From NCBI RefSeq assembly GCF_000379465.1, contig NZ_KB905414.1, positions 186,001 through 250,000 on the forward strand: 64,000 bases of DNA, read 5' to 3'. Below are positions 51,238 through 59,600 of the stretch, piece after piece. Numbering within the stretch: position 1 is the stretch's first letter; each line of letters begins with the position of its first letter. This DNA is from Sciscionella marina DSM 45152. Its GTDB lineage: Bacteria; Actinomycetota; Actinomycetes; Mycobacteriales; Pseudonocardiaceae. The notes below the pieces were generated by a model. The model was given only the letters and a program-made list of their open reading frames with translations. It searched no databases and was not told the DNA's origin. A program made the position numbers and the translations under genes.

Positions 51238-51998
51238 CGAGCGAGGAATCCGCCGTCCACGGGGAGCGCGACACCGGTGACGAACCCGGCATCGGCCGAG
51301 GAAAGGAAGGCCACCCCGGAGGCGATCTCCTCCGGCTTGGCCAGCCTGCCCATCGGGATCGGTTCGGCGAGCTTGGCCTTCTCCGCCTCCACATCGCCGT
51401 CGCTGAGCAGCGCGTTCAGCAGCGGGGTGTCGCAGTCGGACGGGCAGATCGCGTTGACCCGGATCCCGGAGGTCGCGTACTGCACGGCCATGTGCCTGGT
51501 GAGGTTGAGCACCGCGCCCTTCGAGGCGTCGTAGGCGCATTCGTCCGGCAGCGCGGTGAAACCGAAGACCGAGGCGATGTTCACGATCGCTCCCCCACCG
51601 GCGGCCAGGATCGCGGGAACCCCGTGCTTCCCGGTCAGGTACATGCTCTTGACGTTGATCGCCATGACCCGGTCCCAGTCGTCTTCCGAGCACGCGACGA
51701 CATCGCCTTCGGCGGCCAGGATCCCGGCGGCGTTGACGATCACGTTCAGCCCGCCGAGTGCCTGCACCGTCCGCTCGACGGCCGCGGCCACCGCGGCCCC
51801 GGAGGCCACATCGCATTCCACGGCCACCGCGGTGCCGCCCGCGGCCTCGATGGTCTTCGCGGTCTCCTCGGCGGCGTCCCGCCGGATGTCCACCACGGCG
51901 ATGGTGGCGCCTTCCTCGGCAAGGCGCAGCGCGCAGGCACGCCCGATGCCCGATCCCGCACCGGTCACGAACGCGGCTTTTTCTTCGAGTCCTCGCAC
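51234..51998 (-). CDS. Short-chain dehydrogenase/reductase (SDR)
   Basis: A GTG at 51998 with AAGGAG 7 bases upstream gives 254 residues. The cofactor motif is TGAGSGIG; the catalytic tetrad segment is NIASVFGFTALPDECAYDASKGAV (Ser, Tyr-x3-Lys); NAAG is intact. Asp in VVDIRRDAAEE suggests NAD rather than NADP. Lies between the aldehyde dehydrogenase relic and the amidase genes; oxidation of an alcohol intermediate is likely. Confidence 0.9.
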   Translation of the reverse strand: MRGLEEKAAFVTGAGSGIGRACALRLAEEGATIAVVDIRRDAAEETAKTIEAAGGTAVAVECDVASGAAVAAAVERTVQALGGLNVIVNAAGILAAEGDVVACSEDDWDRVMAINVKSMYLTGKHGVPAILAAGGGAIVNIASVFGFTALPDECAYDASKGAVLNLTRHMAVQYATSGIRVNAICPSDCDTPLLNALLSDGDVEAEKAKLAEPIPMGRLAKPEEIASGVAFLSSADAGFVTGVALPVDGGFLAR

Positions 51999-52027
51999 TA
52001 TCGGTCTCCTTGGTATCTCGGTCCGGC

Positions 52028-53288
52028 TCAGTACTTCAGCCAGGTCGTCTTCAACGCGGTGTACTTGTCCAGTGAGTGCAGCGAGAGATCCCGGCCGAAA
52101 CCGGACTGCTTGACGCCGCCGAACGGGGTGATGGGATTCAGCGCGTCCACGGTGTTCAGCGAAACGGTGCCGACGCGCAACCGGTCGGCGATCCGGTGCG
52201 CCCGCGAGATGTCCTGGGTCCACACCGAGGCGGCGAGGCCGTAGACGCTGTCGTTGGCCAGGCGCACCGCCTCGTCCTCATCGGTGAACCGCTGCACCGC
52301 GAGCACCGGCCCGAAGACTTCCTCGGTGGCCAGCGGGGAACCGGCCGGTACCCGGTCGAAGACGGTCGGTTCGATGAAGGCGCCCCGGCCGTCGACGGCG
52401 ACCCGGTTGCCGCCGAGCAGCAGTTCGGCGGATGAGCGCGCCTGGTCGATATAACGCTGCACGCGGTCGGCATGCCCGGCGTCCACGAGCGCGCCCATGG
52501 TCGCCTCCGGGTCGAGCGGATCGCCGGGGCGGATCTTCGCGGCCCGTTCGGCGATGCGCCGCAACAGGTCATCGGCGATCGATTCGTGCACCAGGAGCCG
52601 GGAATTGGCCGAGCAGACCTCGCCCTGATTGGCGAAGATCCCGAAGCAGGCCAGTTCGGCGACCTCGTCGAGATCACCGGCGTCCGCGAACACGATGTTC
52701 GGGCTCTTTCCGCCGCATTCCAGCCAGACCTGTTTCATATTGGACTGTCCGGCGTATTCCAGCAGCAGTTTGCCCACCTCGCCGGAACCGGTGAACGCCA
52801 CGCAGTCGATGTCCGGGTGCCGACCGATCGCCTGGCCCGCTTCCTCGCCGTAACCGGGGACGACGTTGAGCACCCCGGCGGTGATCCCCGCTTCGAGGGC
52901 GAGTTCGCCCAGCCGCAGCGCGGAAAGCGGCGACTGCTCGGCTCATGTCCAGCGATTCGGTCAGCGCCAGCTCTTCCGTGTTGGCCCGGATGAGGTCGGC
53001 CAGCCGCAGCAGCGCGGCCTTGCGGGTCGCCGGATCGGCGCGGGACCAGTCGCCGCGCTCGAACGCGGCCCGGGCCGAGCGCACCGCCCGGTCGACGTCC
53101 GCGTCCGCGCACCGGGCGACATCGGCGATGTTCGCCTCGGTCGCCGGGTTGATCGAGGCGAACCTCCGCCCCGATTCCGCACCGGTACGGACACCGTCGA
53201 TGAACGCTGCCGCATCGGGACGGAACTCCGCGGCCAGTTTCGCCCACTGCTCGTGGGTGCGGTCGGTCAAGGCTATTTCCTCGGTCAT
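52028..53288 (-). pseudogene. Aldehyde dehydrogenase (PuuC-like) with internal deletion and frameshift
   Basis: The ATG at 53288 begins a typical N-terminus (MTEEIALTDRTHEQWAKL..., FASINPATEANIADVARCADADVDRAV...ELALTESLDM). At about 52943 the sequence jumps, in another frame, to EQSPLSALRLGELALEAGITAGVLNVVPGYGEEAGQ and then runs intact to the end, with LECGGKSPN (Glu) and NQGEVCSAN (Cys) present. Compared with E. coli PuuC about 83 residues, including the NAD-binding PWNFP segment, are missing. The enzyme cannot be made whole. It lies between the NCS1 permease and the SDR, so the pathway has probably lost this step or uses another dehydrogenase. Confidence 0.85.
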
Positions 53289-53301
53289 GCGATTGCCTCC
53301 T

Positions 53302-54723
53302 TCACGAAGCCGAGCTGGAGTCACCGGCGAAAGCGGCTTCACCGAGCGGATTCGCCCGCCGCCGCGTGTACCGCGCGACCAGGTAGTAGAACGGGCAGGT
53401 GATCACGAGCCCGACGATCCAGGAGATGTCCACCCCGTTGAGCAGTCCGGCGATGGGCCCGGTGTAGAGGCTGCTGGAGAAGAACGGCACCTGGATGACG
53501 ATGCCGAGCAGGTACGCGGCGATCGCGGCACCGTTGAAGCGCCCGTAGATACCGCCGTCCGCGCGGAAGAACGACTGCACGTCGTACTCGCCGTGCCGCA
53601 CCAGGTAGTAGTCGACGAGGTTGATCGCGGTCCACGGGGTCAGCACGTACAGCAGCAACGCGATGAAGTTCTCGTATACGACGAGGAAGTTGTCCTTGCC
53701 GGCCAGCGCGAGCAGCAGTGCCGCGGCGAACACGATCACCGCGACCACCGCACGCCCACCGGCCCGCGGAACCCAGTTGCGGCGCAGCGTCTGCCCGACG
53801 GTGATCACGCAGAGCACCCCGCAGTACAGGTTCATCGCGTTGGTGTTGGCGACCCCGACGGAGAACACGATCAGCACCACCGTGCTGATGCCCGGGGTGA
53901 GCTGGGCGAGCCCGGCGACCGGATCGTCCCCGCCGACGATCACCCCGACAAGCGCACCGAGCACCATCGGCAGCACCGAACCGAGCACGCAGCCGCCGTA
54001 GGTGGCCCAGAACGCGGGCTTGGCACCGGTTCCCTTCGGCATATAGCGCGAGTAGTCCGAGACATAGGGCGCGTAGGCGATCTGCCACAGTGCCGCGGCG
54101 GAGATCGTGCCGAGCAGCCCGGTGGGGCTGACGCTGCCGCGGCCGAACAGATCGGCGGGCACCCCGTGGACGAACAGTACCCAGCAGAACGCCAGCAGTA
54201 GCGCCAATCCCGCCGCGATCGTCATGACCTTGCTGTAGGTGTGGATCAGCTTGTACCCGAATATCGTGGCCGCGACGCTGACCACGCCGACGATCACGAT
54301 TCCCGCGGGCACCGAGAGAACCGGCGCCACGACATGCAGGGATTGCCCGCCGAGCACGAGGTTCGACGCGAAGTAACCGGCATACATGATGATCACCAGC
54401 ACCACGACCATCAGGGCGCCGTACACCCCGAACTGACCGCGGGTCTGCACCATCTGCGGCACACCCAGTTGCGGGCCCTGCGCGGAATGCAGCGCCATGA
54501 AAATGCCGCCGACGAGATTGCCGATCAGGATGCCGGCCAGTGCCCACCCAAGGGGAAGGTGATAGACCGTAGTCGAGAGAACACCGGTCGCTATGGTGAG
54601 CACCATGATGTTGGAGCCGAACCAGATCGTGAACAGATCGCGCGCCCGGCCGTGCCGCTCGTTCTCCGGGATCTGATCGATCGTCCGCGATTCCACGGTC
54701 GGGGTCGCTGAAGCGCTCTCCAT
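53302..54723 (-). CDS. NCS1 family nucleobase/hydantoin-type permease
   Basis: A 473-residue membrane protein with 12 predicted helices: RHGRARDLFTIWFGSNIMVLTIATGVLSTTVYHLPLGWALAGILIGNLVGGIFMALHSAQGPQLGVPQMVQTRGQFGVYGA is the NCS1 N-terminal signature, and the region IAYAPYVSDYSRYMPKGTGAKPAFWATYGG resembles the substrate/Na+ region. Such carriers import cytosine, purines, thiamine or hydantoin. It is the first gene of the minus-strand operon with the ALDH relic, SDR and two amidases. Confidence 0.9.
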   Translation of the reverse strand: MESASATPTVESRTIDQIPENERHGRARDLFTIWFGSNIMVLTIATGVLSTTVYHLPLGWALAGILIGNLVGGIFMALHSAQGPQLGVPQMVQTRGQFGVYGALMVVVLVIIMYAGYFASNLVLGGQSLHVVAPVLSVPAGIVIVGVVSVAATIFGYKLIHTYSKVMTIAAGLALLLAFCWVLFVHGVPADLFGRGSVSPTGLLGTISAAALWQIAYAPYVSDYSRYMPKGTGAKPAFWATYGGCVLGSVLPMVLGALVGVIVGGDDPVAGLAQLTPGISTVVLIVFSVGVANTNAMNLYCGVLCVITVGQTLRRNWVPRAGGRAVVAVIVFAAALLLALAGKDNFLVVYENFIALLLYVLTPWTAINLVDYYLVRHGEYDVQSFFRADGGIYGRFNGAAIAAYLLGIVIQVPFFSSSLYTGPIAGLLNGVDISWIVGLVITCPFYYLVARYTRRRANPLGEAAFAGDSSSAS

Positions 54724-54884
54724 TGAGTCAGCCTTCCTGCTGCCACGCCACACAGCGCTGAACGGGTAGTCATTTTCGGTGGCCGCGCAGGATCATCGGT
54801 TGCCGTGTCCTGGACCACAGAGGGATTAGAAGTCATCCTGATTCAATGGGAATCAACAGTCAATCGCATAATACTGGACCTAGG

Positions 54885-54901
54885 CATCAAAAAATTTGAT
54901 G
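54885..54901. promoter_or_regulatory. LysR-type operator candidate between the NCS1 and LysR genes
   Basis: CATCAAA-AAA-TTTGATG is a perfect 7-bp inverted repeat with a 3-base centre. It lies in an A+T-rich 215-bp gap between the divergent NCS1 permease operon and the LysR gene, 38 bp before the LysR start. Confidence 0.6.
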
Positions 54902-54938
54902 ATGTGAGCCGTCCGGCAACCCCGACGAAGAGGTCTTC

Positions 54939-55853
54939 ATGGCAGGCGACGTCAACTTCACTCTCGTCCAGCTACGGTACTTCGCGACCGCCGCGGAGGC
55001 GTGCAGCATGACCGCGGCTGCCCAGCAGCTCAGGGTCTCCCAGTCGGCTGTTTCCACCGCGGTTTCCCAGCTGGAGCATTCACTCCAGGTGCAACTGCTG
55101 ATCCGGCACCACGCGAAGGGGCTTTCGCTGACCGCGGCGGGCAGCCGGTTCCTGCAGGAGCTGAAGAACTTCCTCGCGCACGCCGACGATCTGGCCGAGA
55201 CCGCGCGCGGATTGGGCACCCGACTCAGCGGCGAGCTGGTGATCGGCTGTTTCCTCTCGCTGTCCCCGTTTCTGTTGCCCCGGCTGTTCGCGGGGCTGAC
55301 CGAACAGCACCCGGATCTGCGGGTGCAGGCGATCGAGGGGGAAACCGAGGAACTGCAGGAGGCACTGCTGAACGGCCAGTGCGAGCTGGCGCTGATGTAC
55401 GAGATGGACCTCGCCGAACCGCTGACCACCGAACAGATCACCGTGGCGCCACCGTATGTGATCGTGCCACCACGGCACCGGTTCGCCAGGCGGAAAGGGG
55501 TACGGATCGCCGAACTCGCCGAGGATCCGTTCGTGCTCTACGACCTGCCGCACAGCCGGGAATACTTCATGTCCCTGACCGCGAGCACCGGAGTGTCCGT
55601 GCAGCCGCGGTATCGCAGCTCGAACTATGAGACCGTGCGTTCACTCGTGGCCAACGGCCAGGGCTATTCCATCCTCAATCAGCGACCGGTCCGGGACACG
55701 ACCTACGACGGTGGCCAGGTCGTCACCCTCCCCTTGCTCGACCCGGTGTCACCGCTGCCCGTCGTCCTCGCTTATCTGCGCAACACGCGGCTGACCCGCA
55801 GGGCGCAGGCCTTCGCCGCGTTCTGCCGCGAGCTGCTGCGCAGCGAGGACTGA
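54939..55853 (+). CDS. LysR-family transcriptional regulator (OxyR/CysB-like branch)
   Basis: A 304-residue LysR protein. Residues about 7-66 are the helix-turn-helix (NFTLVQLRYFATAAEACSMTAAAQQLRVSQSAVSTAVSQLEHSL). The effector domain is complete. It is divergent from the NCS1/SDR/amidase operon, with a palindrome between them, and is the likely activator of that operon. It converges on the FAD monooxygenase gene. Confidence 0.9.
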   Translation: MAGDVNFTLVQLRYFATAAEACSMTAAAQQLRVSQSAVSTAVSQLEHSLQVQLLIRHHAKGLSLTAAGSRFLQELKNFLAHADDLAETARGLGTRLSGELVIGCFLSLSPFLLPRLFAGLTEQHPDLRVQAIEGETEELQEALLNGQCELALMYEMDLAEPLTTEQITVAPPYVIVPPRHRFARRKGVRIAELAEDPFVLYDLPHSREYFMSLTASTGVSVQPRYRSSNYETVRSLVANGQGYSILNQRPVRDTTYDGGQVVTLPLLDPVSPLPVVLAYLRNTRLTRRAQAFAAFCRELLRSED

Positions 55854-55864
55854 CGGCCGGCGGC

Positions 55865-57106
55865 TCAGTGCCCCTGGTAGGTGCTCTGGATGGCGATGTG
55901 GTCGGCCACGAACTTGGCGTCGTGCCACACGCCCCAGATGAAGCTCGATCCGCGCCGCGCCAGCCAGGGCAGCCCGAGGAAGTAGACACCGGGCTCGGTG
56001 GAGATACCGCGCCGGTGCGCAGGCCTGCCCTGCTCGTCGAGTGCGTCCACCTGCAGCCAGCCGTAGTCGACGGCGTAACCCGTTGCCCACACGATCGAGG
56101 TGACCCCGGCCGCGGCGAGATCGAGTTCGAGCATCGGATCGGTGACACACTCCGGATCGGGGCCCAGTTCGTGGGCTTCCGGTTCCTCGGGCAGATCGAG
56201 GCCGTAGCGCTCGATATAGGCGTCGGCTTCCTCGAGCAGCGACAGGTAATTGGCGTCCCCGTCGGCGATATTCGTGCCGAGATCCGGCGCGAACCGGATG
56301 GTGCCGTTGTCGAAGGAACTGGTCAGCCCGACAAGGTTGATACCCAGATCGGCCAGGGCACGGAAATCCACCGTCTGACCGCCGCGTGCGCCGCTGACCG
56401 CGATGGTGACGTGTTCCGCGCCGCGCGGCGGGGTTTCGGCGTCCCACTTGCCGAGCACCCCGAGCCACCACACGAAGTCCCGGCCGCGGTAGCGGCGCGG
56501 CGGCCGGTCGTGCGGGCCGACGGAGAGATAGACCGAGCGTCCCGAACGGCGCAGCTCCTCGGCGATCTGCACCCCGGAGGATCCGGCCCCGACGACCAGC
56601 ACGGCCCCTTCGGGCAGCTGTTCCGGATTCCGGTAGGTGCTGGAGTGGATCTGTTCGGGACCGGCGTCCCCGGGAATGATCGGGGGAATCACCGGCCGCT
56701 GGAACGGTCCGGTCGCGGCGACGACGAACCGGGCATCGATGGTGCCCTCGCTGGTTTCCACACGGAATCCGTGCTGTCCGGGTTTGCGCTGCACGGAGGT
56801 CACTTCCACTCCGGTGCGGATCGGAGCGGCGATCTTTTCCGCGTATGCCTCGAAATACTCCGCGATCTGATCCTTCGAAGCGAAGGCGTCCGGGGCGAGG
56901 TCGCCGAACTCCAGTCCGGGAAAGCGATCGTGCCAGGCGGGTCCGTTGGCGACGAGGGAATCCCACCGCTCCGAACGCCAGCGCTCGGCGATCCGGTGCC
57001 GTTCCAGAACGAGATGCGGCAAACCACAGTCGCTCAGGTGCTCACTCATCGCCAGACCGGACTGTCCCCCACCTACGACGAGGACCTCAACCTCTTGGTT
57101 CGGCAT
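55865..57106 (-). CDS. Flavin-containing monooxygenase (NAD(P)-binding, CzcO-like)
   Basis: The ATG at 57106 with AGTGGAGG upstream gives 413 residues. Two Rossmann motifs are present: VLVVGGGQSGLAMSEHL (FAD) and VLVVGAGSSGVQIAEEL (NADPH). The ATG(Y) motif VWATGYAVDYGWL is near the end. Family enzymes oxygenate N, S or carbonyl groups. It is divergent from the RidA/DUF1028/M20/aspA operon, with an inverted pair of 15-bp sites between, so it probably supplies a hydroxylated N compound to that pathway (inference). Confidence 0.88.
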   Translation of the reverse strand: MPNQEVEVLVVGGGQSGLAMSEHLSDCGLPHLVLERHRIAERWRSERWDSLVANGPAWHDRFPGLEFGDLAPDAFASKDQIAEYFEAYAEKIAAPIRTGVEVTSVQRKPGQHGFRVETSEGTIDARFVVAATGPFQRPVIPPIIPGDAGPEQIHSSTYRNPEQLPEGAVLVVGAGSSGVQIAEELRRSGRSVYLSVGPHDRPPRRYRGRDFVWWLGVLGKWDAETPPRGAEHVTIAVSGARGGQTVDFRALADLGINLVGLTSSFDNGTIRFAPDLGTNIADGDANYLSLLEEADAYIERYGLDLPEEPEAHELGPDPECVTDPMLELDLAAAGVTSIVWATGYAVDYGWLQVDALDEQGRPAHRRGISTEPGVYFLGLPWLARRGSSFIWGVWHDAKFVADHIAIQSTYQGH

Positions 57107-57201
57107 CCCAGACCTCCACTTCGGAACAACGGGCCAACCGCTTCGGGGCCGCTTCGGCGCCGCCGAGCGCCTCATCGAATCCTCGCGGTGAACCAAGCTC
57201 C

Positions 57202-57222
57202 TGTCCAACAGATCTTGTTGGC
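57202..57222. promoter_or_regulatory. Palindromic operator site 1 of the FAD monooxygenase/RidA gap
   Basis: CTGTCCAACAGATCT begins at 57202; CCAACA-GATCT-TGTTGG (57206-57222) is an inverted repeat. A copy of the first 15 bp occurs inverted at 57294-57308 (14 of 15 identical), suggesting one regulator for both divergent units. Confidence 0.6.
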
Positions 57223-57293
57223 CTTAAAGTTCTGATTTCCTGATACAGATCCGGACCGATCTTCATCTACTGAACTGATCTTCTGATGTTGAA

Positions 57294-57308
57294 AGATCTA
57301 TTGGACAG
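57294..57308. promoter_or_regulatory. Palindromic operator site 2, inverted copy
   Basis: AGATCTATTGGACAG is the reverse complement of CTGTCCAATAGATCT, differing from site 1 at one base. It lies 57 bp before the RidA gene. Confidence 0.6.
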
Positions 57309-57364
57309 AACATGCCTGAGCGCGGCACGCTGTCCGGGATCGGTGCAGAATCAGGAGACAATCG

Positions 57365-57787
57365 ATGACCGTCCACAAGCGGATCCGTCCGTTCAACACC
57401 CGGGACACCTATCCGGAGCAGAACCTCGACAACGACCTGTGCCAGGCCGTCGTCGCCAACGACACCGTCTACGTCCGCGGGCAGATCGGCCAGGACCTCG
57501 ACACGAGCGAATCCGTGGGCGTCGGGGACGCGGCCGCGCAGGCCGAGCAGGCGATGGCCAACATCACGATGCTCCTCGAAGAGGCGGGCAGCCGGATGGA
57601 GCATCTGGTCAAGCTGACCATCTATCTGATCGATCCGCGTTATCGCGAGGCGGTGTACAGCGCCGTGGGCCGCTGGACACGTGGCGTGCACCCGATTTCG
57701 ACGGGGCTCGTGGTCTCCGCGCTCGCCCGCCCGGAATGGCTCTGCGAGATCGACGCGATCGCGGTGATCCCGAAGGAGGAACAGTGA
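57365..57787 (+). CDS. RidA/YjgF family protein
   Basis: A 140-residue protein with the RidA fold: VVANDTVYVRGQIGQDLD...AAAQAEQAMANITMLLEEAGSRMEHLVKLTIYLIDPRYREAVYSAV. RidA family members hydrolyse reactive imines or enamines to keto acids; some are deaminases in degradation pathways. The canonical C-terminal Arg-containing IEI/VEV-A motif reads CEIDAIAVIP without a clear Arg at the usual site, so the substrate may differ. It is first in the RidA-DUF1028-M20-aspA operon. Confidence 0.88.
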   Translation: MTVHKRIRPFNTRDTYPEQNLDNDLCQAVVANDTVYVRGQIGQDLDTSESVGVGDAAAQAEQAMANITMLLEEAGSRMEHLVKLTIYLIDPRYREAVYSAVGRWTRGVHPISTGLVVSALARPEWLCEIDAIAVIPKEEQ

Positions 57788-58461
57788 CCTTCTCGCTCGT
57801 GGCACGCGACGATTCCGGGGCGAGCCCCCGGTTCGGCATCGTGGCCAGCTCATCCAGTCCCGCGGTGGTGGCCAGGGTCGCGCACCTGCGTCCCGGGGTC
57901 GGCGCTGCCTCCTCGCAGAACATCACCGATCCGCGACTGGGCCCGGCACTGCTGGACCGCCTCGCCGCGCACGGCGCCGCGGAGCGGGCGATGTCCGAAG
58001 TGACAGGTTCGGCCGAGCACATCGGCTACCGGCAGCTGACCGTGCTCAGCCGCAGCGGACCCGGTTTCGCCTACAGCGGCGAGAAAACCCTCGGCACCCA
58101 TGCGACGGCGGTCGCCGAGGGCGCGGTCGCCGCGGGAAACATGCTCGCCGGTGAGCACATTCCGCAGGCGATGATCGAGGCCTTCACCTCGGCCACGGGC
58201 GAACTGGAGCAGCGGCTGCTGGCCGCCGTGCGGGCCGCGATCGCGGCAGGCGGCGAGCAGGGACCGGTGCACTCGGCCGGTATGGCCGTGGTGTCCGATG
58301 TGGACTGGCGGGACACGGATCTGCGGGTGGACTGGGCCGAGGACCCCATCGAGCGGCTCGCCGAACTGGTCGAACTCTGGCTGCCGCAGCGGGATGACTA
58401 CGTGCGCCGCGGCCTCGATCCGGCGGCGGCTCCCTCCTACGGCGTACCGGGAGATCTGTGA
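57784..58461 (+). CDS. DUF1028 domain-containing protein (Ntn-hydrolase-like fold)
   Basis: A GTG that overlaps the RidA stop (GTGA) gives 225 residues. The DUF1028 core begins TFSLVARDDSG..FGIVASSSSPAV, continues GVGAASSQNITDPRLGPALLDRLAAHGAAERAM, and includes GEKTLGTHATAVAEGAVAAGNMLAGEHIPQAMIEAF and GPVHSAGMAVV. The structure resembles Ntn-type amidohydrolases; function is unproven. It often sits beside RidA and M20 genes, as here. Confidence 0.88.
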   Translation: MTFSLVARDDSGASPRFGIVASSSSPAVVARVAHLRPGVGAASSQNITDPRLGPALLDRLAAHGAAERAMSEVTGSAEHIGYRQLTVLSRSGPGFAYSGEKTLGTHATAVAEGAVAAGNMLAGEHIPQAMIEAFTSATGELEQRLLAAVRAAIAAGGEQGPVHSAGMAVVSDVDWRDTDLRVDWAEDPIERLAELVELWLPQRDDYVRRGLDPAAAPSYGVPGDL

Positions 58462-59600
58462 TGCCCTCGCTGAAGGACGCGGCTCGCGAGCAGGTGGACC
58501 GGCATTCCGCGGAACTGATCCGGCTTTCCGAACGGTTGCACGCCGATCCGGAAACCGCTTGGGAAGAGCACCGCTCGGCGGCCATGGTCCCGGAACTGCT
58601 CGACCGCGCCGGGTTCGCGGTGACCCCGGCCTACCTCGGCCTGGAGACCGCGTTCCTCGCGCGGTTCGGCAGCGGGCCGACCAGGATCGCGCTGTGCGCC
58701 GAGTACGACGCGCTGCCGGGTCTGGGGCACGCCTGCGGCCACAACCTCATCGCGGCCAGTTCCGTCGGCGCGGCGCTCGGTCTTGCCGCCGTGGCCGAGG
58801 ACGCCGGGATCACCATCGAGGTGTACGGCACCCCGGCCGAGGAGGGCGGCGGCGGGAAGATCGAACTGCTCGACCGCGGTGCCTTCACCGGGGTGGACCT
58901 CGCCATGATGATCCACCCCGCCCCTGTCGATGTCGCCGAGGCACGGCCGTTCGCGGTCAGCCACTCGAAGATCAGCTATACCGGGAAATCCGCGCATGCC
59001 GCGGCCTATCCGGAGGCGGGCGTCAACGCGGCCGACGCGTTCACCGTGGCCCAGGTGGCGATCGGGCTGCTGCGCCAGCAGTTGCCGTCCACCACCCGCG
59101 TGCACGGCTGCGTCACACATGCCGGTGACGCACCGAACGCAATCCCCGAGCACACCAGCGGGCGCTGGTACGTGCGCGCGGAAACCCTTGAGGAACTGGC
59201 CGAGCTCGAACCCCGGGTGATGCGGACCTTCGAGGCGGGCGCGCTCGCCACCGGCTGCGAGCTGACCGTGGAAGCGGAAAGCAAGCCGTACGCGGAATTC
59301 CGCACCGATGAAGCCACCCTGGCCGAGTACCGGGCGAACGCCGTGGAACTCGGCCGCGAGTTCGCGCCACCGGGGATCGCGGGGCGGATGAACCGTGCCT
59401 CCACCGATATGGGCAATGTGTCGCAGGTCGTGCCCGCCATTCACCCCTATATCGGCATCGGTTCCCTGCCCGCGACCAATCATCAGCGCGAGTTCGCCGC
59501 GTTCTGCGTCGGCGCGACCGCCGAGCGCGCGATGCTCGACGGTGCCATCGCGCTTGCCTGGACCGGTGTCGACCGGGTGAAGCGGGTGCAGGCGGCATGA
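58461..59600 (+). CDS. M20 family amidohydrolase (AbgB-like)
   Basis: A 379-residue zinc amidohydrolase from the ATG at 58461, which lies in the DUF1028 stop (TGATG); a GTG one codon earlier is possible. Metal-site segments are ALCAEYDALPGLGHACGHNLIAAS and YGTPAEEGGGGKIELL. The lid region reads GKSAHAAAYPEAGVNAADAF. The form with DALPG-GHACGHN is near the p-aminobenzoyl-glutamate hydrolase/peptidase M20D group. Its stop overlaps the aspA start. Confidence 0.9.
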   Translation: MPSLKDAAREQVDRHSAELIRLSERLHADPETAWEEHRSAAMVPELLDRAGFAVTPAYLGLETAFLARFGSGPTRIALCAEYDALPGLGHACGHNLIAASSVGAALGLAAVAEDAGITIEVYGTPAEEGGGGKIELLDRGAFTGVDLAMMIHPAPVDVAEARPFAVSHSKISYTGKSAHAAAYPEAGVNAADAFTVAQVAIGLLRQQLPSTTRVHGCVTHAGDAPNAIPEHTSGRWYVRAETLEELAELEPRVMRTFEAGALATGCELTVEAESKPYAEFRTDEATLAEYRANAVELGREFAPPGIAGRMNRASTDMGNVSQVVPAIHPYIGIGSLPATNHQREFAAFCVGATAERAMLDGAIALAWTGVDRVKRVQAA

